Shown: positions 8,996 through 21,300 of the stretch, in pieces
How positions within the stretch are numbered: position 1 is the stretch's first letter
Layout of the letters: every line of letters starts with the position of its first letter
Assembly (NCBI GenBank): GCA_021613535.1
Contig: CP075497.1
Span: 3,286,001 to 3,350,000, forward strand
From: Adineta vaga
Lineage: Eukaryota > Rotifera
Direction: 5' to 3'
DNA length: 64,000 nucleotides
Program-made: the position numbers and the translations under genes
Notes under the pieces: generated by a model
Databases searched by the model: none
Seen by the model: the letters and a program-made list of their open reading frames with translations, nothing else
What the model was told of the DNA's origin: nothing

Positions 8996-11318
8996 CTAAA
9001 GTTGTGATTCAACTAGACCTGCATATTGAGATTCAGATCTATCGAATTTATAGTTCGAATCAAAACTTGATGAATTAACCATTTGTTGTGATTGTTGATT
9101 ATGATTATGATTAGGTGTTATAGTTAATTTTTGATTAGATTTATGGTGATGTCCATTAACCATTGCAGAAACTGGTGGTAGAAGGGGAGCAGGTGGAAGT
9201 ACGATAGTGGTACCTAATCGATCGTGATTAGTTGGTTGTTGTTTAGGCTGTCGTCTTGGATCAACAGCTTGATTTGGTTTCATAATATCTTCACGATATT
9301 CATAGTTTTCTTCGTAACCTGTTGGAAAAATCATTTCATCTTCAAATTCATCAACAATAACTGGTTCCATTGGTGATGGTCGATAGATCTAAAAGAAAAA
9401 AAATTATTCTTCAATAAAAATCTTTTTTTCTATTATCTATCATACTTGTTCATAAAGTTGTCTATCCGATCGATAACTATCATATATCGCATCATGTGGA
9501 TGATGACGACGTATTAACGTAGCTGTATCATGTAATGGTATAGAAGATGACATGGAACCACCGCCAATACTTCGCAATGGGGTTGAATCAACCATTCGTA
9601 CTTCGCTATACATGGGTGGACCAAGTTGTGATCTCGAATCAATCATATCATATGGATCATAACTACCATTAGTAACAAAACTATGTTGTTCATCAGTTTT
9701 TTCTTGATAACCATTTCCATTCGCTAATAATGAACCGTTTTGATGATGATAATGAGCATCAAATAATAAAGCTTTATTTCTTTGAGCTTGTTGGCGATTG
9801 GAACGATGACAACGTACAATCCAACAAACACATAATAAAAGAAGTGCAAATATAAATAATAAAAGAAAAATACCAATAGTCCAAATCAAAATTGAACTAT
9901 CAGTTAATGCTGATGAACGACGAACACGTAATTCATAAGAAAGATATTCATTATCTGAACGTCCTTGATTACGTATTGCTGCAACACAATTATATGTTCC
10001 ATTATGTTCTGCTTCAATATTTGATATTGTTAAAGTCGTTGTTTTATTCAAACAATTGGAAGACGATGGTTCCGAATAGGATGATAAACATGAATAACGA
10101 ATTGTATATGATCCAACATGTATATCGGGTTCATTTATAGCGGATACTATTTTTCCAATAATTTTATTTTGAAAAGTCCACCATATTTCTGGTGCAGGAT
10201 CAGAATAAACCTAAATAAATTATTCATTATTAATCTTTGATAACAGTTAATAGAACTGACTATTTATCTCTCTCTCTCCCTCTCTCTCTTTATTTCATGT
10301 TTAACTACTGGCAAAATGAGAATTTCCAATTGACTTACATCACATCGAAGTGTAGCAATTTCACCTGTAGCAACAGTTAGAAATGTTAAATCAGGTTTGG
10401 ATATCAATGGTCCACAAACAAATTGTGCTTCTGATAATGAAGCAATTTTCTTATCTGCTAAAGCTTTCGGCATTTCACATTGTGGTTCATCATGATAAAT
10501 AGGATATTCAACACGATTCAGTGCATTACGTAACCATCGAAGACGACAATCACATTCCAATGGATTTGAACTTAATTTTAAATGGAAATTATTTGAAAAT
10601 GTTACATTATTTGTTAATGTTCGTAACATATTGGAATTTAAATATAATTGTTTTAAATTCTTCAATTGACTTACAATAGACATATCAACATATTGTAAAC
10701 GATTAAATGATAAATCAAGTTGTTGTAAACGTTGATATGCTCGTGTATCTGACAATGTTAAACGATGTATTTGATTATTTGAAAGAATAAGTTTTCTAAA
10801 ATAATTAGACAATAAAATATTTCTGCATTTTTTTTGGTCATATGAAATACTTACATTAAATTATTGAATTGATTATTATCATCATGTGGCATATGTTGTA
10901 ATTCATTCGATGATAAATCCAAATATTCAATAGCACGTCCAATCAATGCTAAAGCTCCATTATCAATTTGTCTCAATATACCACGTGTAACATATAAATA
11001 TCGTAAATCATTCAATTGATAAACATTATTATTTCCGTATGAAAATTGAAGTAAACCATCCGATAAAGTACGTAATTTATGATTTGTAATCGTGAGATTT
11101 GTAATCACACCTCCACGTCGTAATTTCAAATCTGATTGAATACTTAATTGTTCATGCATACACCGTTGATAAGTAACAAGTGAATCAACATTGGTACAAA
11201 TCATAGTCATACCAGTTGTATCTAGATTGCATGAACATGATAATGATTGACTATGTACAACGGCAGGAAAAGTTGTCAATGTTAAATAACAAATAAATAT
11301 AGAGACGAATAATTTCAT
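8996..11318 (-). CDS. LRR-Ig single-pass receptor (Kekkon/LINGO/AMIGO-like)
   Basis: Four exons on the minus strand: 11318-10855, 10795-10339, 10210-9446 and 9388-8996, giving 692 aa. The start chosen is the ATG of MKLFVSIFICYLTLTTFPAV, a clean signal peptide; an upstream in-frame ATG (11372) would spoil it. Order: cysteine-rich N-cap (SCSCNLD), several leucine-rich repeats (IEYLDLSSNELQHM, LRKLILSNNQ, LQQLDLSFNRL, LKQLYLNSNML), LRR C-cap NPLECDCRLRWL, one Ig domain (IATLRCDV... EIWWTF... HNGTYNCVA), a transmembrane helix near residues 411-436 (WTIGIFLLLFIFALLLL), and a ~250-residue cytoplasmic tail rich in Tyr, Asn and Gln (PPMYSEV, YDSYRSDRQLY). This layout is that of neuronal adhesion/receptor proteins. 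Ligand and exact orthology cannot be told. Confidence 0.85.
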
Positions 11319-13677
11319 ATGACCAGTCAATAGTGATGTGTATAATTTAAAACTAAAATGACATACATACATTTATATATTTACATGTATATAAGATATT
11401 TGCATAATCAATATATACAGGAACAGTTTCTTTATTGAAGCATATGTACGAGCTACGTAGTATCCTATACACGAGCAATCAATCGATCATAGAAGAGTGT
11501 CTAATGTTTTTTTAAGTGTAGTAATTAACTATCACTTTTCATCAATAGATTTCGAACTTTAATAATTAGTATTTCTTTTGGGAAAACGAAATGAAAGTAA
11601 TTACATCATCGTTTTTCTCTATTCTATAAAACTAAATACATCAATTTCCTATGTCAAATAAGATAAGTTAAAAGAAAATCAAATATGTGTATGTTCATTT
11701 TATTTGATGCATCACGTAAACATTGTCATTTCTATTCAACATATGTATGTTTATATCGGTTGTTTTCATCTCTAGATTGATAAGCTTGAGACACCAACAA
11801 TATCATCACAGACACATTCGACAAATATGCTTACGGATCACATTTTATATGGGAATGCACATACATATGTATTTTGATCATCAAAAGAGAAAATAGTTCG
11901 GCTCGAATTCATTGAATTTAATCCTAGTCTGAAGAAAGAAACAAGCTCGCTATTCTCTTTCTATCTATAGTGACCATCACGAGACAATCGATAATTGTAT
12001 GTTCGTTGAAGTGACAAAGAAAAATCAAATTCAATCATATGATTCAAAACACGAAATAGATATCGATCGACATATAGACACTCACATGATATTGCTGTTA
12101 TTGTCCATTGTTGAAGTTTGATTAACATGATGATGTTTGATAGTTCATTCAATGTCTTTCTTTCATCTATAAGAAAAGAAAAATGAAAAAAACATGCGAC
12201 ATTGTTCAACTGATAGAATAAGATTATCTTAGAACAAAAGCAAATCAAATGTTTTTCCTTCTTGAATGGAATACTGTTCATTGAAGATTAGAATGAGATA
12301 GAAAAGGCAAATGTTCCTCTCTTTCTTCTTCTTTTTCATCAATTGTATTCTCGAATAGACAAGAGAATGTAGAAAGATGTAGAAACAGATTGAACGACAA
12401 TGATTGGGCACAATAGAGGAAGAAAAAAGACGATTGAGGGCAACACCTCAAGGCGGGGTCAAAACACAGAACAACAGTCTATGATAAACTGAGAGAGAGA
12501 GAGAGAGGGAGGAAGCGACGAGAATGAATAACGAGAAAAGATAAAATTAATTAATAATATGCGACAAAAGAAGAAACTTTTTTTTCAATGAAAGTTACGT
12601 CGTCATAATATCTAATCGGTGTCTTTTTCTTGTCATTCTTTTATTACTAACCATTCTCAATAATTTATCGGAATTCGAAGGAAAGAAAAAATGCGCACAG
12701 ATGCACATCTGAATCGTTAATGGAAAGCACTTGTAGTATGAACAGTTAAGATTGTAATGTTATTTTAGAACGATCCATCACCAATAATGCCCCAGCGATT
12801 GTATACCAAGGTTATCAATCGTTTCTCTGATGCTACCAGATGAACATTCTTTCGGCATCGTCTGATATAACTTGAAACACGAGAATAGATTAACTTCAGA
12901 TGTATTGCTAAGAGAAGAACTGAAATCAATTCGGACAAGAAAATAGACAATTGTTTTTATACAATACTATTCTTTACTATGAAATAATAACAAATAATTG
13001 AAAAATGACGCATGCGATTGATTTGATTTGTTTATGAGAATATATCTAATGTTGTACAGGATGCAATCAATGAAGTAATCAGTAGTATGTGATTCTTCTG
13101 TTTCTTCTTCTTAAAATAACAACAAATCAACCAGATGATATACGAGTAATCGTTTAGTAACAAAATAATAGTTCACTATATCATGATGCAATAATACATA
13201 TAGTATTTCTCAGACGAAGAGATATGGGAAATTATCGACAATGGAAGAATATCTCATAATTAGTTAGAAAGGGAATTGATCTATCTACAGATGCGATGTA
13301 CTGACTTAAATCGAAAACAGTATAAAAGAAAAGAGTGTTTAACTAACTATGTACAAACCATTGGTGATTGGCGAAGACAAAAAAAACACGACTAGACGAC
13401 GATGAAAGGACACAAAGAAATTTTGGCAGTTATGATAATTGGTCAACACATTTCAACAATAAAATCAATAATATCACAAAATAAATTCGAATTTTCTATC
13501 GAAGAAAATTTTGATTTCCTCAAAATAATTTTTTTCTCTTTATTTCAATCAAAACGATTATTTATTGTTTTTTTAAAAAGCGCCATCTACAACCTATGTT
13601 CAATATACACGTGAAAAATGTTTTTTTTTCTATTATTCTGTTAAATAGTATACGAAATATTTACAAAATATTTCAAT
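11319..13677. other. Long gene-free region (2.4 kb)
   Basis: AT-rich sequence between the divergent starts of the LRR-Ig gene and ALG11. It contains a GA run at about 12491-12507 and purine-rich patches. Short ORFs here have no coding character. It probably holds the regulatory region of the LRR-Ig gene. Confidence 0.55.
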
Positions 13678-15330
13678 ATGCCGTTCCTTTTAAAACCAAC
13701 CTTACAAGCAACACTATTTGTCGTTTGGGGTCTTATATTGATTAATCTGATATTTCTATCAGCATTTACATTCTTCCTTTTCAATCTTTGTTTAACAACA
13801 TTTATGATTTGGTTTATTATTACAATTCTTGCTTGGGGTTTAGCATTGATTCCTATTTTAAAGTTTGTCTTTATACCATGGTATCGGAAACAATGTCGCC
13901 AATGGACAAGAAATGATCGACAATGTCGTTTAAGTATTGCTTTTTTTCATCCATATTGTAATGATGGCGGTGGTGGTGAACGTGTACTATGGAGTGCAAT
14001 TGAATCCATTCTTAAGAAATATAAAAATAACATTCAAATAATTATTTATACAGGTGACACAGATGCAACACCTGAAGATATTCTTCTTCGTGTTAAACAA
14101 CGTTTTGATATGAATATGCAAGTTTATAAACCATCAATAACATTTATTTATCTTCGAAGTCGTTTTTTTGTTGAAGCAAAATATTATAAAATGTTTACTT
14201 TGTTAGGACAAAGTATTGGTTCAATGATCTTAGGTTTAGAAGCAATGATACGTTTTATACCAGATATTTATATTGATTCCATGGGTTATGCATTTACTTA
14301 TCCATTGTTTCGTTATTTAGCATCAGTACCTGTCTTTGCTTATGTTCATTATCCAACTATAAGCACAGATATGCTTGAACAAGTGAGAGAACGTCGTCCA
14401 ACTTATAATAATCGTGGTTTAATTGCTAATAGTTCAAGTGTTAGTCAAATTAAACTAGTTTACTATCGATTATTTGCATATTTATATGGTTGGTGTGGTA
14501 AATGTGCACAAATGGCTTATTGTAATTCTTCATGGACACAAGGACATATCGAACGGATTTGGACTTTACCAGCACGTTCTATTCATCTTGTTTATCCACC
14601 GTGTGATGTAAAACAATTCTTATCGATGCCATTAGTTAATGATAATGAACAAATAGTGAAAACATTTGTATCTGTAGGACAATTTCGACCTGAAAAAGAT
14701 CATGAATTACAAATTCGATCATTTCATGAACTTTTACAAAGGTTTGAACATTTCTCTTTTCATTCAAATTGATTTAGTTAATTTTTTTAGAATTCCTGAA
14801 CATCGTCAAAGATTACGATTAATCTTGATTGGTAGTGTTCGACATGAGGATGACAAACAACGTGTTGAACAACTAAAAACACTTGTTGAAAATTTAAATA
14901 TCACTGAAGAAGTTGAATTCAAATTGAATATTAACTTTAATGAATTAAAAAATCATTTAAACAAAGCATTGATTGGATTACATACAATGTGGAATGAACA
15001 TTTCGGAATTGGTTTGTAAAAGATCATTGATATTTCAATCGTTTTATATTCTCTTTTTTAGGCATTGTGGAAATGATGGCAGCTGGTGCTATTGTTCTTG
15101 CTCATAAATCTGGTGGACCAAAACTGGATATTGTTGATGAAGGACAAACAGGTTTTCTTGCATCAGATATTGACTCTTATGCTACAATGATGCGACATAT
15201 ATTGGAAATGAAATCAGATGAACGACAACAGATACGTGAACGTGCACGTGAATGTGTCGATCGTTTTAGTATGATAAATTTTGAGAAAAAATTTATGGAA
15301 CCACTCGAAAAATTTATACATGTGGAATAG
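13678..15330 (+). CDS. ALG11: ALG11, GDP-mannose alpha-1,2-mannosyltransferase
   Basis: Three exons, 13678-14741, 14791-15011 and 15062-15330, with 49- and 50-nt introns, giving 517 aa (human about 490). ALG11 adds the fourth and fifth mannoses to the dolichol-linked oligosaccharide on the cytosolic face of the ER in N-glycan assembly. Visible: a hydrophobic N-terminal anchor (residues ~10-65), the HPYCNDGGGGERVLW motif (~97), YVHYPTISTDML, a GPGTF-type nucleotide-binding half (SVGQFRPEKDH), and the E-x7-E region WNEHFGIGIVEMMAAG followed by AHKSGGP, typical of GT4 enzymes. The ATG at 13678 precedes the membrane anchor. Both introns are stopped quickly if retained. Assignment is secure. Confidence 0.95.
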
Positions 15331-16308
15331 AAACTTTTTTATTTGTTACCTTGTTCTTTTCTTTTTATATATTATTTGTTTCGCTTTTGTTTTACGTTAA
15401 AGAAATGACGAGAGGTTAAACCGGTTTTTCATCGTTATTGAAAATAGACGATGAATGATATTCATGAATTTTCGAACCGCAAACTAATTTCTATTGAGAT
15501 CATTGATGATGTTTAATAAAATATATTTCTAAACTCGCTTACATAAATCACAAACATAGTCTGAAGAAAAAGAAAAAGAACAACTCATCTTTTGAAACAT
15601 CAGACGATTTAATTTTTCTTCTCTCAAACAGTATCGATCGTCAAATAAACTTTGAAGTGTCACGAAATATCATTCGAACAGATGGCCTATAACGAATAAT
15701 ATTACGTGTGAAACCGTTACGAATCAATGTCGGCAGACACATTTATAACAAGTGAATAGAATCTATATTGAACAAACATAAATCATCATTGCTTATCAAA
15801 TATCTATGATCTATTCCGCTACTTATTCTCTTTCTCTATATTCACCTGTTTTGTTTTTCCATTCAATTAGAAAAAATTTTAAATAGTTTCAAGTTTGAGA
15901 GATTTTATGACATTAGATTATCAGTAGATATTGTATGATGAGTTAGCTAATAACGATTGAGAAACGAAACCGAAGAAGAGAAGCAAACACAAGAAATGAT
16001 TTACCTGTTGTTATATATGATTTATGTGAACCAACGAAAAAAAAATTTGTATGCAATTGACCAATGAGATTTTTTTTTCATTACTTTTCTTTCTCTCTCT
16101 TATCATTTGTACACATAGAAAATTAATCAAATGAATATCTTTCAAGTGTTTCTCTTCTACCCATCAGTTTTCAATATGTTCTTTTTTCCATTCAAACGAC
16201 ATTAATCGTTTGTTAGTTTCTTCTTCAAACGGCAGTTAAAATACGATCTTTATTGACTATATTTGGAGTGTGCACCATTTGTTATTCTATTTCAACGATC
16301 ACACCAAT
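15331..16308. other. Intergenic region upstream of the homeobox gene
   Basis: About 980 AT-rich bases containing the ALG11 3' flank (AATAAAATATATT near 15515) and the promoter side of the homeobox gene. No ORF of coding character was seen. Confidence 0.55.
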
Positions 16309-17126
16309 ATGGATGGAACGACATCCGCTGTAAATTATCTTCTGTCGCCAACGTCTAACGATTATTACGATCATCATTCGTTACAACCTATACAATCGTT
16401 AGGCAACTTACCTTACTTTCAATCAGAAGCTGTTGAATGTCTTTACGAGCAACAGAAAACGGAATTTCATTCACCATCCTCTTACGGATATCATACGTTA
16501 CAACAACAACAACAACAATCATCTTTTGGATATGCTCCAACGATTTATGATGGACAATCTACACAATCATTTTTACAAGACTCTAATGTTCTTTTTCTAC
16601 AAAATCAACCTCGATTACCACCTAATTACGATATACCATCGACATCTCAATCAATTCAATCAACTATATCTGTATCAGCGAGACACTTAAAAAGAGAAAC
16701 GGACGATATACCAACGTCATCAGACAAAAATCATGTGTACGAATGGATGAAAGGTATTTATATAGATACTTGCACAATTGAATTCGAAGAGTACGAGCAA
16801 TCTTTTGTTTTTGTTTTTAGGTGATCAAATTCGACGAAAACATCGACAAGTTTATACACGTGCTCAAACATTTGAATTAGAAAAGGAATATCGTTTTAGT
16901 CAGTATCTAACACGTAAACGTCGGTCAGAAATTGCTGGTGCTGTTCAACTTAGTGATCGACAAGTAAAAATTTGGTATGATTATTGTTTTAATATACTGA
17001 ATGAAAGTGGTATGTGATTGATGTTTTTCTAGGTTTCAAAATAGAAGAATGAAAGAAAAACGAGAAAATCTAAAATTTAATTCAGCAGTATCAACATCAA
17101 AACAACGTCTGGATTATTCTTCATGA
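16309..17126 (+). CDS. ANTP-class homeodomain protein, caudal (Cdx)-like
   Basis: Three exons, 16309-16753, 16821-16974 and 17033-17126, giving 230 aa. The first ATG within the open frame (16309) is used; upstream the frame opens only with GTG. Order: a low-complexity N-terminus with Tyr, Ser and a Gln run, a hexapeptide VYEWMK (residues ~143-148), then six residues later a full 60-residue homeodomain: [32 protein letters not shown], then [18 protein letters not shown]. The YEWM hexapeptide, the KxRxVYT start, RRSE(I/L)A and the KEK/R ending point to the ParaHox gene caudal/Cdx, but Met where Cdx has Ala in WFQNRRAK and LTR in place of ITI leave a Hox identity (medial or MedPost type) possible. 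The second intron splits the Trp codon of KIW, inside helix 3. It acts as a DNA-binding transcription factor. Confidence 0.85.
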
Positions 17127-18350
17127 ACGTAACATTGCTGTGATATTTGTACTGACGTGTTTTTCTGTGTGTAATAAAACTATCTCTCCGTTCTATATAA
17201 ATTTATAAACAAGATTTTCCAGGAATCTTGCTTAAACACTATTAGTATCTAAATATAGAAAATGTTTCTCTCTTCTTCTCCTCTTGTATATATAAATCGG
17301 ATATTCAAAGATATCTATTTCGACGCTTGAGAAAAACTTACTTATTGAAGTTGTTCTCTAAAAGACAATGTGATCAGAAAATATCGATGATTTTTATCAT
17401 GCGCATACGCTTATCTAAAAATGTGTGATGAGAGATATCTCAAAAATATTCATCTAAATTTGTTAAAATAACTTTGAAAATTGATCAACTAAAGATGTCA
17501 CTGACAATAAATAGCAACAGATGATTTATTTTTGTTATTGGATAGTAGATATTCCAACCAGATGTACCTCTCCTGTTAGTTAAATTCATACTTTTGCCTT
17601 TTGCGGGTATGCTTTTTAAGTATTCCTTCAATCTTAATTTTGAAAATTCATAATCAGTTCATTTAACAACATACATATACAACGAACGTAAAAAATCAGG
17701 CTATTTCTAACTGATCAAAAAAGTGTTTCTGTTATTGCAAAATTGATTTTTATTTTATCTGTCAAAAAACATTTAGATCAGATAAATCATTGATCAAGAT
17801 CTAGAGAAATGCAAATATATCTATTTGTATCGTACAGTAACAAAATATAAACATCATCCTATTTCCTATCATTCTCACACATATATACATGTTGTTATAG
17901 ATTTTCATCATTAACATCATTTGAAACGGGTATACATATTTATTTCTTCAAGTATTTTTTAGATTTCGATGGCATGAAGTAAAATTTACACTAGTTTGAA
18001 ATGTAGTATTTCAATGTGTTTGATTTAAACTATGAAACGGACTGACAGTTTTGTTTGAAAAAATAACATTTACTATTGGCAAAAGAATTCTTTCATAATA
18101 ATACTATCATTGATAGCAGCGTATGTACCATCTGTTGGTATAGACGAGAGTAATGAGACGTTCTTTTAAACACAAATTATGAGTAGTCGATTTGAGACAA
18201 ATTGTAAACAAACAGTACACACGTGTGCTCTGTTTTGATGATACAAAAACATGAATAGTAACTTTCACAATTATGTTTGTTTATTTTCAGATTAGGTTTT
18301 ATATTAATCCCTAAACTCATTAAACATTCATTTGTTTTAATTCGAAAACT
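17127..18350. other. Intergenic region (1.2 kb)
   Basis: AT-rich sequence between the homeobox gene and the NO VEIN-like gene. A TTTATTTTCAG upstream of 18351 could be a splice acceptor for a 5' UTR or a spliced leader. No gene was seen. Confidence 0.55.
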
Positions 18351-21300
18351 ATGTCAGAAGCTGTTTGTCCATGTTGCAAGCTTTTAGGAAAACCTCCAGC
18401 TCGCGTCAATTTTATCATTACAGCAGGTGTTCCAGGTAGTTTAGTTTATGAACGTATTATATATTTACTAAAAAAACATTCCGATTTTTCTACATCTTCT
18501 GATGATAGTCGTTTCACTAATTATGAAATATTGATGAATATTAATGAAAAACTTTTTACTCTACAGAATCATTCTATTTCAAATGATCAATCGTTGACAT
18601 CTCCAGCGGAAATATGTTGTTACGGATTGACCACAATACCAATTTCCAATACTATTATATCCGATGCTGTTACGTTAGAGAAATTACGGGATCATATTCA
18701 TGACTTATTGAATCCAACTGTCAATTTAGAGGAAAAAGAAAAAGAGACAGGATCTAAAACGAAAAGTTGGATCATATTGGATGGATCTGGCTGCTTAGAA
18801 CCATCATTTCTCAATATATTTCTGGATCTCAAAAAAGATACATCGTTATTATTTGATTTTACATTCACTCTTGTATGTTTTCTTGTTGATGAACAACAAC
18901 TTTTTGAAAATTGGCTTCATGAAAATCTTTCTATTGATGATTATCAATCAAATACATATCCCGAATATGAACGATTAGTTAATGGTTTTTTTCCAATATT
19001 GAATTCTTCTAAATATCTTCAACAAAATACATTGTTAATTCAAGAACAAACAATGGTAACTGATGAAGCACTTCTAACACTGATACGGAATCTTTTCCGA
19101 TCAGAATCATCAAAATATAGAGCAAATAACGATTCGCTTCGTCAAAACATGTCAAAATTACTTAATCGCCGACGACGAACAGTACGTGATATACGTAATG
19201 TTCGAAATAGTTTACAACGAGCCTATCAATCAGTTATAGAAAACCGATTAAAACCACTTCTCAACGATCTTCGACAAGCAAGCACAGCAGCTAATGCAGC
19301 ACGTCAAATTGTTAATATTGTTCTTAATGAATTTGAACGTACAAATGAAGAAGAATTACGTGTCTACAAGAGATTACTGGTGCTTGGTTTCGGATTTAAT
19401 GATGCCAAGTATTCAAATACGATTGCAGCACAATTAGTTCATTATGCTCTTCATCTACTTGAAGAAAATAATGATTCATTAATACCACTTCTTTATTCAA
19501 TCATCTTGTCTATCTGTGTCTTGGGTAATCATTTTTATTTTCGTCATGATTTATTTAATAATACACCTGAAATCTATAAATTGAGTTTATTATTGATTAA
19601 TCAACGACAGTATGCTTTAACATTAGCTGGTCTTCGACTATGTGTTACTATCTTACATGGTGATCAAAATGAACATAAATATGCTATTGCTTATTTAACG
19701 CATGATCCGTTAACAGCCCGCAAAATTCTCGATGCAATCAAATGGCTTTTATCACCTTATGTCATGCTGAACAAGCTATGGAGGGAAGAACAAGAGGAGG
19801 AAAAAGATGATACTTCAGAGTAAGTGTATGTACTTTTGTATTTTATCAATTTTTGACTTTGTTTCTTGCATTATTACCAGGGTAAACGAAAAACAACCGA
19901 CATTATTCATTGTCGAAAAGTGCTGTTTCCGTCATGCAGCTATTTTGATCGAACGATCCTATTTACGTAGTCTAGCATCTTTATTTTATGGTTCAGCAGA
20001 TCATTGTGCGTTGGTGAACGAAGATGACATACACACGATCGTCGACGTGATATATGTTTTAGCTGATCCACGTTTGTCTTCTTGGTTTAGAGGTGATAGC
20101 AAAGTTGGTTTGAGTTTAGTGCTTGTCAATCATCTCTGTTCTCTTCTCACACCTATTGTTCAATATAGTCCGCCTGCTGTTGTTTTGGCATTGCAGAGTA
20201 AAAAGGGTCTACTCACGACAATTCCCAGAACTATCCTAGGTTTATTCAAAGCGACTGAAATTGATGAGAATATGATAGGTATATGTGTTCGTTTTTATGC
20301 ACGACTTGTTCAATTAATATGTAAACAAGAAAAGTCTCATGACGATGATGATGATGATGATACTGACGAAAATGAAAAACAGGACGACTCATCTACTTCA
20401 CAAAAAACTGAACTTACTCTTCCAGCGCAAGAATCTTTGAATCTTTCGCAAGATCTGATATCATCGTATTTCAATTTATATAAAAATGTTCAGAAAACAA
20501 TTTCATTCGACGAAAAGATTTCTCGAGAAGAACAGATTAAAGAATTCTTCCGTCAAGAATGGAAGAAATTAGATGTTTTACAACTACAACATGATTATCA
20601 ACAACTTAAACAAGAATATGCTTCACTGAACGAAAAATTCACTGACGTGAAGAATGAATTACAGCGTACCCAGTTAGAAAATGATCAATTTAGAAAAGAA
20701 AATAGTCGATTAGAACAAGAAATTGATAATGAAAAACGTGCACCACTAAACAATATTGTGATTCAATCTCCGACAGCATCGATTTCTATCTCAACAGAGA
20801 GTAGTTATCAAAAAAGTATTATCGATGAATTACAAAATGTTTCTTCAAATGAAATTACTGCCGAACAAGCAGAACAATGTATTCGAGAAATTTATCATCG
20901 ACGTACAACATTCAGTGATCCTGATATGCGAAAATCTATTTGTGGATCATTGAAGCATCTTGGCTCTGATCTTTATAGTTCATCTGTGCATTTCTTACAT
21001 GAACTCATTCAGGTTCGTTTATTCATTCATGACTCTTCCCATTATTATTGATATTTTTTCAAACTGTATAGAATGCTGAAGATAATTTTTATGCGTCTAC
21101 AATCATCCCATGTTTACGTATTGAAATTAATCACAATTATCTTCTTCTATCGAATAATGAACAAGGTTTTCGAACACGTGATGTCGTAGCTATTTGTAGT
21201 TTAGCTGTTAGCACAAAGACAGCCGAAGAACAACATATTGGTGAAAAAGGTGTTGGTTTTAAATCTGTTTTTGCTGCTTCCAATCAACCAATGTTAATTT

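Noticed and set aside
11319-11372. Upstream in-frame ATG of the LRR-Ig gene
   Set aside because: Would place 18 polar residues before a clean signal peptide; the ATG at 11318 is preferred.
13402-13614. 70-residue frame just before ALG11
   Set aside because: Phe/Ile/Lys-rich, overlaps the ALG11 promoter, no similarity recognised.
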